From Chrysomallon squamiferum (lineage: Eukaryota > Mollusca > Gastropoda > Neomphalida > Peltospiridae), in the NCBI GenBank assembly GCA_012295275.1, contig CM022673.1:28563636-28627635 (forward strand): a stretch of 64,000 nucleotides of DNA, given 5' to 3'. The notes below the pieces were generated by a model. The model saw only the letters and a program-made list of their open reading frames with translations. It did no database searches and was not told where the DNA came from. Positions 51,678-63,788 of the stretch are shown in pieces; positions within the stretch are counted from its first letter, which is position 1; every line of letters begins with the position of its first letter. The position numbers were made by a program, and so were the translations under genes.

Positions 51678-51940
51678 GTAATAATAATAATACAGTATTA
51701 GTGATGATGATGATGATAATGAAGTTGATGATTATGAAATAATAATAATAATAAAAATAATAGTAATAGTAATAATAATAATAATAAAATAATAATATTA
51801 ATAATAATAACAATAATAATAATGATGATGATGATGATGTCGATGATTATGAAATAATAATAACAATAATAATAATAATAATAATAATAATGATATTAAT
51901 AATAACAACAATAATAATGATGATGATGATGATGATTCGA
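51592..51940 (+). repeat. (AAC)n/(AAT)n/(GAT)n tract upstream of sulfotransferase exon 2
   Basis: 350 bases of trinucleotide arrays start about 18 bases from the exon 2 acceptor. A tgatgatgatgat / gatgattatgaaataataataa block appears about three times, so part of the tract has duplicated at a larger scale. Confidence 0.93.
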
Positions 51941-52118
51941 TGATTATGAAATCACAACAACAAAAAACATCAGTAAGTTTTTAAAGAAACGGTTTGTTTT
52001 ATTATTCTGTATTGTTTAGTTTTACATACCTGAGTTATGTACTTCTTTCTTGTTGTCGTCTTGTATGTGACACCTGCTACAGTTTTCTTTGTTACAAACA
52101 GAGGCAAAGTTTACTTAC

Positions 52119-52290
52119 CTGAGCGCGGCATTCCACAAAGGAAAACATCGCTGTCACGAACTTTTAGGTTGGGAATATTTCGAATAGTTTCTTCTGTCAC
52201 ATTCACTGGGAACAAACGACCATCAAAATTATGTAGCGTCAAAAACTTTCCGTGTCGGTCAGTTATCTTTATCGTTCTTGAAGGGTTCAT
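52119..52290 (-). CDS. Sulfotransferase exon 1: N terminus and PAPS loop start
   Basis: Met1 at 52290 opens MNPSRTIKITDRHGKF and runs to the PAPS loop CGMPRSG, where the Gly codon is split by a strong gtaagt donor (phase 1). There is no signal peptide, as expected for a cytosolic enzyme. An acceptor-like ttttctcag lies 7 bases upstream of the ATG, so a non-coding 5' exon further right is likely. No in-frame ATG was seen between that acceptor and this one. Confidence 0.9.
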
Positions 52291-52788
52291 CTTAAATCTG
52301 AGAAAATAGTCGTAGCCGAGTCTTATGTTGTAGAAGTTAGTATACTCATTAAAAGAGACGCACGATGTAAATAAGCTAATTTTATCAGCTATGACGTATC
52401 ATGATGATTTACTGATGTAAAATTATCTGAATTATAATTTCTGTTTCGTCATAAAAGTTGACAAAGATTATCAACTTCACGTCTCAGAGAGAATGTATGA
52501 AATAATTAAGTAAGACTGAAATAGTTTATTATATATTGTTATCAGCTATCAAATGATTTCATATGCAAGGTCACCGGCCAGTAAATTAGCAGAAAGCATT
52601 CATTCGTACGAACCTTCTCATAGGCAGGAAAGCAGATTAAACAGACGTGCGATATTAACTGGAACACGAGCACAGAGTGGGGGGAGAACAGATCATGTGA
52701 CCCGTCATGCATGAGTTCATTTCATTTATGACCCAAACACTTACGACACGGAAGACAATGAATTTTTATTTCTGGTCACGCAATACTG

Positions 52789-52894
<106 letters not shown>

Positions 52895-53244
52895 AATTTA
52901 TTTAGAAAATGAAAAAGTATTGTTAAACAAAATATACTTCATTTAATGTTTCAAGAACAAATTAAAAACGACGACAAGTTTCAGTGAATACATGATTGAC
53001 CATCACAAAACCAAACATATATTAACTTTATTTTTTTCAACAAAACAACCTCTTTTAGAGTATGCAGAAAAGAGAAAATAAAAAAAAATAAAAATAAAAA
53101 ACGTGTTTAAGATAATAAATATATTTTTTTTGTATGTACAAATAAAGGTAACGTTATTAAACTGAGCACATCGCTGTGCTGCAGTGGGTATAAAATATGA
53201 AGTATGACAAGAAGATTAACTGCAAAGTAAGACACTCTATCTCG

Positions 53245-53330
53245 GTGATTGAAATTCAGATTGGGTTTCACTCCAGCGCGTTAACTTTATCTCCAGTGGG
53301 AATCGAACAGCTCTGAACATTATCTCCGCT
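53245..53330 (-). mobile_element. tRNA-derived SINE-like remnant
   Basis: The minus strand has GTTCGATTCCCACTGGAGA, a near-consensus RNA polymerase III B-box. GTTAACGCGCTGGAGTG follows and looks like a tRNA D-arm. The order suggests two adjacent or rearranged fragments rather than one intact element. Confidence 0.4.
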
Positions 53331-54650
53331 TTTTTTAGACACCAGAACATGTTGGGTTACGATATCACTTCTGTTCTAAATCCACAGCCTAATCCAAGGG
53401 GGAGTACAACTGGTACACGAACCTCCAACCCATTTTTATCGTTCCAGTGATTTTTTTTTTACCCCCGTTTTTAATGAAGATATTTGCATATTGAAGTTAC
53501 ATCCACTATAATGATAACGCCTCATCTTTAGTGAGTACGAAATTAAACAGTGCAAAAAATGTTAACAATATAAAAACTGGACCTCGCGTTTATTTTCTTT
53601 TTTGGAAAAGAGATTAAACACAGCAATAGTAGCTTGGATTCGATAACGCTAACTTTGCGCAATGTTTCAGCTGTATGAGGTCAGTGTCAACAAATATAAA
53701 AAATAAATACGTTTTCTGAATACGACGTTGGTACATTGGCTGGAGTGTGAATTGTCTTAATGAAGTCACCTAACAGGATCGATACAGGAGGCCAGCACTA
53801 GTTGAAAGATGTAATATTCTGAATGCAAAATAAACAATAATTATACATTTTTCGTTGATAAAATATACAACCAATAAGCATCTATATTTGTATCAGTACT
53901 AACGTGTAATATTAGTACTGTTATTTACCATTTTGTTTAAATTAATAATTATTATGACCGAAGACATTTTGACCGCTGACGTTATGGCCTATGACATCGT
54001 CCGTTGACATTTAGTGAATATTGTGACTTACAAAAGAAAGTTATTACCATCAAGAACTTCTCTCCAGAAATATAGGAAAATATAAAGAACTAACAAAGAA
54101 AGCGCATGTCATGATGCTGATGGTGACAACGTTGATGATAATACTAATGATATGATAATAAAATAAAATAAAAAATAAAACATTCCATCTACTTTCTAGT
54201 TCGGAGCTGAATCTTTCGACACCTCTTGCAAGTGAATTTTAACGCGGCTAAATGCAAACTGAAGCCGGTTACGTTAAGAACGCACTCAAACTCAAACGTG
54301 GCTTTTTCACTCGCTTTGCTTTTGGCAGATTCTAACAAAAGCGCTTCAGGTCGTCACCTCTTGACACGGTGCCAGTAAACAGGCGTGTCCGGACATAATC
54401 ACAGCACTTGACCAGGCATGTCTTTGCTTTAACAACACGAGAGAAACACTGGCTTTGACAGCTTGTACAAAACGCTGACAGAGCAGGCAAGGTCGCAGTC
54501 AGAAGAGTATTTACATGGGAACGGAAAAACAGAGTTGTTAAAGAAAATACTACTGGAATACCGCGTAGTTGATCATTTCTGAGTTTAAACTAAGATTTCT
54601 TAGTAGGTAGAGGTCTTGGAAACATTTATATATTGCCATTTGAGAGCGTT

Positions 54651-54686
<36 letters not shown>

Positions 54687-54933
54687 CCTGTCTGCCCAAT
54701 GTTCTGATGTTTTATTAAAGGCTGTGGTATTTTCGTCCTGTCTGTGGATGTAGTTGATATTAAAATTACCTTTTTTCTGTTAATCGGTAGGAGTAGCTCA
54801 TTGTGTGATGTAATGATTTGCCTCTCTTATGTCATGTATCAGTAAAACATTAACTAATCTAGCTCAGATTCGCATCTGAGTATATGTGTATGTGTGTGTG
54901 TATATATATATATTGCCTGTAACAACAACAGCA

Positions 54934-54934
<1 letters not shown>

Positions 54935-54996
<62 letters not shown>

Positions 54997-55038
54997 GTAA
55001 TAGTAATAGTAATAATAATAATAATAATAATGATGATG

Positions 55039-55088
<50 letters not shown>
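54935..55088 (+). repeat. (AAT)n-(AGT AAT)n-(GAT)n-(AAT)n
   Basis: About 150 bases of trinucleotide repeats. All long poly-Ile, poly-Leu and poly-Asn frames here are artefacts. Confidence 0.97.
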
Positions 55089-55089
<1 letters not shown>

Positions 55090-56482
55090 TTATTAAAGGT
55101 GTGAGGATGTTGATGACGAAGCTTGCGGCCAAACGATAACTGTTGCTCTTCTAACGACAGCATCATTCTAGTCAGATTGTGAACTAAAACAAAGTGACAG
55201 TAACCACATCCAACTGCGTATAATATTCAGAAACAATATTACAGAAACTAATAATAATAAAACAAAACAAAAATTCCCCCAAAACCATTCTACGCGCATT
55301 GTTTTAGTCACGAGCTGGCATAACCAATTACTAAACAGCCTGATCGCAGTCTTGGAAGATCTTCTACGTGCGTATAAATAATTGACAAAAACAAACTTCG
55401 CGTTGAAATCAATACGTGCAGCAGACAATAACAACAGTCTATAACCCAGCACTGCTGCATTACATGCTGCACTGGTTTTGATCACAAGTAAATGTAACAG
55501 AAAATAGCTCAAAGTCACAATAATTGCGCACGTTATTTAGTGTCGCGTGGAATGTGTCCGAAACGTGATGACGTCGTAGTCATTATTAGTTATTATAAAG
55601 GATTAAAGTGGTGGTGGTGATGATGGTGGGGTGTTGATGATGATCGCTGATGATGATGCTGTGGTGGACGTAGTTGAAGTAGTATTAGATATATAGAGAG
55701 AGAGGGAGAGAGAGCAAAGAAATACAATTGAATACAACCTCATTCAAAGTGAATGTTTTTTCAACTCAAAGGCCGATAATCAGTGATTGCATAAGTTCAG
55801 TATTTCGACATTATTATCTCCCTTCAGTATCCTTCTTTCTTATTTCATTTTGTTTTTTCTCTTTTCTTTTTTTAACAACAAGAAGAACAACGACATTCAT
55901 CTGAAAATAGGTGACTCCACATAATAATACTGTACGAGATTGCTTTTTATCAACAACTTTTCTGGGTCACATAATTATAGCTCATGTTCATACAAAAAAA
56001 AATAACTGCATACAGGCGAGTGTTTTCAAATATTGTAAAACATTATCAAGAGCCTTAAACATTTCTTCCTCCAGTATTTGATTTGCTTACGCGATTATCT
56101 ACCCTACACTTTGTTATAAACTACTTTGAAATAATCTTCTTGTGTTTTTCTTGTTTCTTCTTTTCTTTTGTCTGTACTTTGTGTGTAGTACGCACGTTCG
56201 TGCATTAATACATACATATGAGTGTATGCGTGTGAATGTGTGTGTATGTAAGTTGAGTTTGTTGCTTGTGTATGTGAACATTCAGCGTGGAAGGTGTTAA
56301 TAAATCTAACAAGCAATGAGTGTTTAATGACAAGAAATATTTAAATATTGACGATCACTTTTGTTTTAATCATATTTTGTTTAGTAGTTGTAATCAGGTA
56401 CCTTCTCACAAGAGGAATGGTCTTTAATCCGTCTTGTTGTAAATGAGACGTAAGACATTGGCTCTAATGGGTAATTAATTGT

Positions 56483-56541
56483 CTAGTGAACGATCACACA
56501 CATTTCAGAAGAGCGCTCTAACCACTGTCCTAGAGCCTGGC
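56483..56541 (-). mobile_element. tRNA-derived SINE-like remnant
   Basis: On the minus strand TCTAGGACAGTGGTTAGAGC matches an A-box/D-arm of a tRNA gene. About 30 bases later GATCGTTCACTAG is a poor B-box. The rest does not fold as a tRNA, so a decayed SINE head is more likely than a functional tRNA. Confidence 0.35.
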
Positions 56542-57539
56542 AATCAATGCATGGAATTTAAAAAAACTAATGCTTCTTTTAGAACAGTATAAAAAAAGTC
56601 ATATCAAACCTCTATCGATAATTATTTTTATTTTTGATTGCCACACATTTTCATCTTTATTTTTTTGCTTTTGAATTGTTATTATTATTATTGTTATTGT
56701 TATTGCTGTTGTTGTGTTTGTTGTTTGATTTAGATTATATATATATAGATAGACAGATAGATAGATAGATAAGATCATTATATACACACACACACACACA
56801 TAAAACAAATAATCTAATATCATCACTATTTTTTGTTTTCCCTGAAGAAATGAACGCACGTCCGAAAAATCTGTGAAGCATTTAAAATGATATCAGATTT
56901 ACTCGACATATTTACATAGACTTTTTGTTCTCGGCAGCTAGATAGCTTTCGTGTGGGCGGCATTTATCTGCAAATATCTGATTATTCCTTTTTAGCAACA
57001 TATTTTTATTATTAAGTATTTTTTGTTATGAGGTCGCAAAAAAGTACTGTTATCAGAGCAAACCAAACATAATGATTTCCACAGTTTTTATTCACAGATT
57101 GTTTTCAGTGTGTGCTGAATAAAGCAAAACTGAAGACAGACGTATTTAATTTTTTTTTTTTTCGTTCTAATTATTTAGCATGATGGTGTTTTAATATGGT
57201 TTTAACATTAATTATTTCAAACAGATCCTAATTGTGATAAGCTTTGTTTCTAATTTTGTTGTTGATGTGATTTTAGGACTGGCTGACAAGGTTGTAGAGT
57301 CTGTTAATTGTTATATGTATAAAGAGCTTTGTATTTACGTACATTATACACTTGTTTTCTGTGTATTGTTTGTTGTACTTTCCTATGAATGTACATGTTT
57401 GCGAGTAAGTAGCTACATTATTTAGAGACTACGGGACTAACAGAGCAGAAAAACATTAATATTACTGATGATGATGGTGAATATGATGATAATGAAAATA
57501 ACGCAAAAATAAAAATCGATTAACAATAACAAAAACAAC

Positions 57540-57557
57540 AGCAATAATAATAATACT

Positions 57558-57592
<35 letters not shown>

Positions 57593-57668
57593 TAGTAGTA
57601 GTAGCAGCAGCAGCAGCAGCAGCAAAGCAATAATAATAATAATAATACAGCAACAACAACAACAAGAG
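57540..57668 (+). repeat. (AGC)n-(AGT)n-(AGC)n-(AAT)n-(AAC)n
   Basis: An AGT core is flanked on both sides by AGC, with AAT and AAC at the edges. Confidence 0.95.
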
Positions 57669-57879
57669 TAATAAAGGGAAAATTTCTGTATTGTCTCTTC
57701 CTTGTGTTCTAATTCCTAAGTCGCGTGTCCAGATTTGCATGTTTAAACCTTTTAAACCTCTGTTACGTAAATATCTCACAGTAAATTAAACTAACCTACA
57801 TATTTAGTCATTTAGCTTGGCATCCGAATATCTGCATGCAATATTAATGAAATACAATTTTTTACGTTTATTGTTCCAA

Positions 57880-58235
57880 TCTCGAAATAGACTGTAGATA
57901 TTTAAATAAAAACATTTTCTCCTTTAACGCACATTTTTTCTGTATTAGTCTGGTTAGAACTAAGCTATAATTACGCAGAAGTTCTATTATTATCTGTGTC
58001 AGTTTACTTTTCAAATGACGACAGAAACTGCAGAATTAAATAATAAAACATTTTCTGTTTTAACATACGTTTTTTTTTTTGTTTTTTCATTCTGCGTCAG
58101 AGTAGTCGAAAGTAAGCTTCAACTGTACTGAGTTTCTATTATTATCTACGTATGTTTTCTTTTCAAATGACAAAAGAGAATTTAGATTTAAATAACAAAA
58201 CATTTCCTCGTTTAATGCATATTTTCACTAACGAA
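57880..58235 (+). repeat. Degenerate ~150-bp tandem repeat, 2.3 copies
   Basis: Two phrases recur. TTCTATTATTATCT followed by TTTCAAATGAC is found at about 57,982 and 58,134. AAAACATTTTCTCCTTTAACGC-like text is found at about 57,909, 58,045 and 58,197. The last two copies are offset by about 152 bases and the first two by about 137. Confidence 0.8.
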
Positions 58236-58413
58236 GTATCTGCAGTAATCTGCAAGTACATAATACTTACTTTCCTATCACTGTTTACATAATAAGTTAA
58301 TGGTCAGTGATTGAAATACGTTTTAGAAACTAGGAGTTCGCTAAGTTCGGTGACAGAGAGTGGGAAGCGGGGAGCTTGCACAGTTATATCTGTTGTTGTT
58401 GTTGTATATATAG

Positions 58414-58463
<50 letters not shown>
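58414..58463 (+). repeat. (GT)n microsatellite
   Basis: About 25 GT units. Confidence 0.97.
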
Positions 58464-58467
<4 letters not shown>

Positions 58468-59023
58468 ATATTGCTTTTTGTTTTTTCTACGGAGGATTGC
58501 AACAAACTCTCTCAAATGGCCAATAGCTACTCATACGCAATACACTTCCTTGATTGAATAAGTGTTTTACACTCACAAAAAGAAAAATAATAATAGTAAT
58601 AAAAAAATAATAATAATTAACTAAAAATGAAATAAAAGCATCAACTTTTAAATTTCACTTCTAACTTCAGAATACCTTTACGATATTTTGTGGTCGTGAA
58701 GGCTACTGTAATACTGAACAACTACTAATAATGCTTGCCCAGTTAATTCACTGTTATCTTATAAATCATTCGAAGGAGAAAAACAAAAGTACAGAAGAAG
58801 AAGAAACTTCCGTTATTTAAATCTAATGTCTCGCTAGAATTTTGAAGTGGAAACTTACAGTGGTAATGTAACTAAGGGTCAGTGGTGAAAAGTCTACAGT
58901 TTGTGTTTCTGCATCTATGTCGTTTTTTGTTGCTTTTTCATTCTTTTTATTCTTTGTTTGTATGTTTGTTTGTTTTGTTACTTAAATGAAAAAAATGTCA
59001 TTATTTTATTAACCCAGATAACC

Positions 59024-59284
59024 ATGGAAGCAACAAAACATTTCAAATTTACGTTCATATCGCCTTCGCTCATTGACTTTCTTCCCGTAACGGTCACTCC
59101 ACCTTTAGCATGCGCACCACACTGCGAACTGGTAGAACTGGTGATTAATAAATTAACACGCAATTTTCAAATTATCGCTAACCAAACCAATCCAAACTGC
59201 ATCGATTGCCAGTCAGCGGGATGTTTTACCAGTGTCCACACGCATTGCTTAAACCAGGTGCTACTTTACAATTTTTTCACAGAG
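59024..59284 (+). CDS. Candidate exon of an unrecognised Cys-rich protein
   Basis: An ATG in excellent context (acccag ATAACC ATGG) opens 87 codons that end exactly at a strong donor (ACAGAG|gtacgt, phase 0). The peptide has six cysteines in its second half (ACAPHCELVE, NPNCIDCQSAGC, HTHC), His near two of them, and one sequon (NQTN). Composition is clearly less AT-rich than the surroundings. A phase-0 acceptor at 60639 (tttttctgcag) would add a short tail (VDSVVSAGGRIQ, then stop at 60678). No family recognised. It may be a lineage-specific gene, a mobile-element fragment or chance. Confidence 0.3.
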
Positions 59285-59838
59285 GTACGTGCCAGTTCAG
59301 CTCTTAATTGGACTGACTAATTATTTTTTGATGTGACCGACACACAATGAATAACCAATAAATCTTTTACCTTGGCAGCAGATTTTTTTTTTTTTTTTTT
59401 ATTGAGCTGACATTTCTAGGTTAATCATTTGCCATTAAAATTTTTGCTGGCGTCGTTTTGATTTCTTTTCTTTAGAACATAAATAAAACCATAAAAAAAA
59501 AAATATATATATAGAATAAAAAATAAAAATAATCTAAATAATGACGACTGCAAACTTTGACACAGTATATTAAGATATAGGTCAACGGGTTAAAAATAAA
59601 TAACGAAGATGAAAAGAGTAGCAATATCAGTGTACTCAGATGTAGGTTACCAGGTTAGGAAGTTAGATGCGTGTAATTAAATATTATTAGAAGTCTTAAA
59701 ATGATTCATAAAACTTGAGATGAAAAAGAGAAGTAATTACAGTTGCCTTACGTCAGATAGATAGATCTCAACATTCGCTTGTTGTAATATAATATGTTTC
59801 TACCTATTACCTTGAATCAAAGCGATAATAAATAAATG

Positions 59839-59839
<1 letters not shown>

Positions 59840-59880
<41 letters not shown>
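59840..59880 (+). repeat. (AT)n microsatellite
   Basis: About 20 AT units followed by an A-rich tract. Confidence 0.95.
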
Positions 59881-59884
<4 letters not shown>

Positions 59885-60999
59885 AAAATAAAAACAAATA
59901 ACAAATGCCCATAACAGCAACAACAAACAAACAAAAACAAAAAAAGAAAAGAAAAAGTTAAAAATACAAAACAAAAAATAACAAATACGATGGAAGAACA
60001 TTAACTCTCCCATAGATAATTAAACTTCAGAGATCTTTTTTTTTCTTCTTTTTTTTGTTTCCCCGATTTTCGCTAAAATACTGAAGATGATTTCAGGGTC
60101 ATTTTGAAAACGAAGAAGACTGAACAATCAATGCAGCGATCATGTTTTCGACATTTAGTGAGAGAAGTAGGATTAAAGATTAAATATAATCTTATATTAA
60201 AGCATTAACTTTGAAAAAAAATGTATTCAAAATGAAAAATGCATTATTTTCATGAATGTTATATATCAGCGATTATAATGTATACATCACAAAATTAGAA
60301 CTGATTCCAATACGAAAAATGATACCTTTTAGGGAATATTGCCCTAGGTGTAATATTATTTATAATTATATATATTTTCACCTGTATAAAGAAAGGTAAA
60401 GAAGATAATGGTTTGCATGAGAGTATTGATCTCTCTGCACTGACGATATTTATCAGTAAAAAAACTACACCAGAGCAAGATGCTTTTAACTTAAGTTTAC
60501 CTAATGTCCTTAAAACTAAAATCTACGTCCTCACTCACTTGACATTAACACTGCATAAACTCAGTCGTTATGCTGGTAACTGAATCATGAGAAAAATGTA
60601 GGCAAGCATGTGTTTTATCACTTGTGTTTTTTTCTGCAGGTGGATTCGGTTGTTTCAGCTGGTGGAAGGATTCAATGAGGAAGTGAAGGCAACAGGTGAA
60701 CAACTGCAAACCGCTGAGTGTTGTTCTACTGCAGCGAATTCGAGTAAAAGTCAAACACTGATACGTTTAAAGAACTGTACTGTCAATGTGGTAAATCTGT
60801 ATGATACTTATCATCATTTATTAAATTGTATTTATTAATTAATTTATTTTAATCTTCGATATGTTGTAAAAACAATTATCTGCAGCGTCTTTGATATATA
60901 ATAAAATAATTATGATGTCATAGGATTTGACGTAATATTGTAAAAATTGTATAATCTGTCTTTAGTAATGATCTGTGTTAAGTGACTGTCTGATTAATT

Positions 61000-61200
61000 C
61001 ATTCGTTCTGTCTCTGACTGATGTTTTCGTTCACAGATTTAGTTAATTATTCCCTGATTCATTCGTTGGATCACTAATTCATTAATACATCAATCGATTG
61101 ATTCAGCGATTCGATCACTGATCAGTTAGTTCACAGAAGCAGTGATTTATTTATTCACTGATTCGGCACTGATTCATCGATCCAACCCTTCATTATCCAT
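61000..61200 (+). repeat. Degenerate short tandem stretch (CTGATTCATTC-like)
   Basis: Variants of ctgattcattc/gatcactgatt recur many times over 200 bases, with irregular spacing and heavy divergence. It looks like an old short minisatellite. Confidence 0.5.
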
Positions 61201-61539
61201 TCACTTTAAAACATTTTATTTTTATTTATTTTTTTTACTAAAAGCAATAATGTTTTCAATTACCGTTTGTTTTTCAATGATTTTTTTTTTTATTTTATTT
61301 TTCAATTTTTTTTTTTTTTTAAATTATTTTTATTTACTTTTTCTTGAATATTTCTTGTTAGCTTTTAAAAAGACAATTTGCCGAGGAAGTCTCTCTCTCT
61401 CTCTACTCGGGCCTTGGTCTTGCAGTGAATGACTTTCATTAATAATTCATCGACGTATTAACCGCAATGCATGCTGATTTCAGTGCTCCGTGACGACCAG
61501 ACTTAGCTGGACAGGTTAATGAAAAATGCATTTACTCCC

Positions 61540-61625
61540 TCAGACTGGGGACAGAATTAAACCCGGTGATTCGACGTCCAGCCTCCAAGTCCATTCATTA
61601 CAACCGCATCGATTGGCGGGTTACT
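61540..61625 (-). mobile_element. tRNA-derived SINE-like remnant
   Basis: On the minus strand AATGGACTTGGAGGCTGG is followed by CGTCGAATCACCGGG. This resembles the anticodon-arm-to-B-box part of invertebrate tRNA-type SINEs (GTTCGAATC-CCGG). The region downstream is a short unrelated tail. Diverged, no target-site duplications identified. Confidence 0.45.
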
Positions 61626-61774
61626 GCTGCCGCTGTTGTTATTGTTGTTTATGATAATGTCGCTGACGTTGCTGATGACGTTCTGCTTGATAATAGTTAC
61701 GGCGATGATGTTCCGTTGCTGTTGAAGTAATGATGTTTTTGGTTCTTTGTTATGAAGATGGTTGTGTATACGAT

Positions 61775-61855
61775 TTATGATGTTGATGATGATGATGAAG
61801 ATGATGATGAGATTGTTATTGTTATATAATAATAATAATAATGATGATGATATAT
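61775..61855 (+). repeat. (GAT)n/(AAT)n imperfect array
   Basis: GAT-type trinucleotides spread over 61.77-61.86 kb, with another short run at 62,105-62,135. Confidence 0.9.
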
Positions 61856-62206
61856 TTGTTTATGGCTATGTTATGATGACATTGATGTTTTTGTTGATGA
61901 TAATTATAATGATAATATTGGTTTTGATAATACTGCTGATAATACATTTATTTAAATGATGTTTACTATCATGATCATCAAACGTTCCTTACGTTGTTTT
62001 TTTTTCTTCTTCTTCTTCTAGATACTCATAACGATGTTAATGGTTTTGATTCTGCTGCAGGTTTTGTTGCATCTGTTATTTTAGTTGTTGCTGTGATTAT
62101 GTTGATGATCATGATGATGATGATGATGATGACGACGGTAATAATAGTAATTTAGTTTATTTCAGTGTAGTTTCACATTTACACATAAAAGCTATTGCAG
62201 ACGTAT

Positions 62207-62207
<1 letters not shown>

Positions 62208-62243
<36 letters not shown>
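62208..62243 (+). repeat. Poly-T tract
   Basis: A T run of over 30 bases. Similar runs lie near 31,811, 35,643, 43,777, 54,655 and 62,924 and a poly-A near 63,200. Confidence 0.9.
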
Positions 62244-62249
<6 letters not shown>

Positions 62250-63695
62250 ATGTGTGTATCTGCTTTCGTGTATGTTTTAATGCTGCATAAATACAGAAGT
62301 TACATAAATAGATGGCTGAACTAAAAATTACCGACATTTATCTATTATATTCTATTTAAGTCCTGACAAGGAATGAAATCGCTGTATCAAATGTGTCTGA
62401 GTATCATGGAAACACGCTTTCTCGACACGTCACTGCCAGCTGTGGTGTTTGTAAATCACGGAACTATTGTAATCATTTCCTTGTATGTATTTATCTCCGA
62501 AATATTACACATTAAGCCTCGTTCACACAGTCCGACTTGCAGTATCCCACCTGACCGTCAAATCGTAATTATTAAAATTATGCGCTCGTTCGGAGTTCAT
62601 TTGATTCCACGAAATTAAAACGAGGACAGAAACTGAAAGAAAACAAATGGTTGTAATAATAACAACAATTAGATATTTTTGTGTGTGTGAAAGATAATAA
62701 CAGCTATTAAAATCGCTCCCTGTGAAAGAACATTGCTTCACAAAGGAAAATTGATTGCATAGACAATCAATACCATCTGCAGTTGTCTGGTGAGAAATTA
62801 TTACGCTGGAAATAGTAGATGTCCCCTTGTTTCTATTTTCGCTATTCCACCCACCTCTGACGATTTTCCTACATTAAATATTCATTTGTTTATTTAAAGG
62901 TCTGAATATTTGGGGGGGAATTTTTTTTTTTTTTTTTTTTTTTTCTCTAAGCAACTTTGGCAAAGATTTCCATGCTGAAGAGATTTAAATCGTGGAACTG
63001 TTGATAAGGTTCATATAGAAATGGAATTGATTCGACAGTACAAAGTAAATTTGTTGTAAAATATTATGAACTCAGCATGTTGGTTCTAGCCATTCTCAAG
63101 TGCTTTAATCAAGATCGAAGAGATGAGAAAAATGTAGCCGAGAGCCCCTCTGCTGTTGAAACAAAGCTTTGTAAAGTTTGAAATATCAAGACAAATACAA
63201 AAAAAAAAAAAAAAAAAAAAAAATTTGTGAAATATAGTACTGCATACGCTAGGATTACAAACCTGTACGTGTAGTGTGATGTCCATTAAATAGTATTATC
63301 CTTTAATCACTGTATGCAGTGGCAAGACTTGGTAACTAGATACACTTCTATATTTCTGGGACGGAACTGTATTTACGTCGATAAATTAATTATGAGTTAC
63401 GTTCACGTTTAAATTTACTTCTGTAATGTTTAACAGCTGGTTTAGAACTTAAAAGACAGTTTCGAAAATAGCATCACTAACAAAAATATATATATATTTT
63501 TATTATTTAAGAACATTTTTTTTTTTTCAGATATGTATAACGAAATCAACACGCGAGAAATTACCTAAATATAGGTATGTGTGCTTATGATTTGAAGCAT
63601 GTATGTATATATGTGTATGTTTATGTGTTTATGTATGCATTTATGTGTTTGCAGGTGCATGTTTTATCTGACTGGATGGACTGATGTACGGATGA

Positions 63696-63779
<84 letters not shown>

Positions 63780-63788
63780 GATAGATAA
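63696..63788 (+). repeat. (GATA)n microsatellite
   Basis: About 22 GATA units, nearly pure. Confidence 0.98.

Noticed and set aside
56483-56541. Functional tRNA gene
   Set aside because: Only an A-box is convincing; acceptor and T arms do not pair and the B-box is poor.
60608-60838. 76-codon plus frame (WIRLFQLVEGFNEEVK) as second exon of the 59.0-kb candidate
   Set aside because: It needs a phase-2 junction, but the donor at 59284 is phase 0; the in-phase reading gives only 12 codons before a stop.
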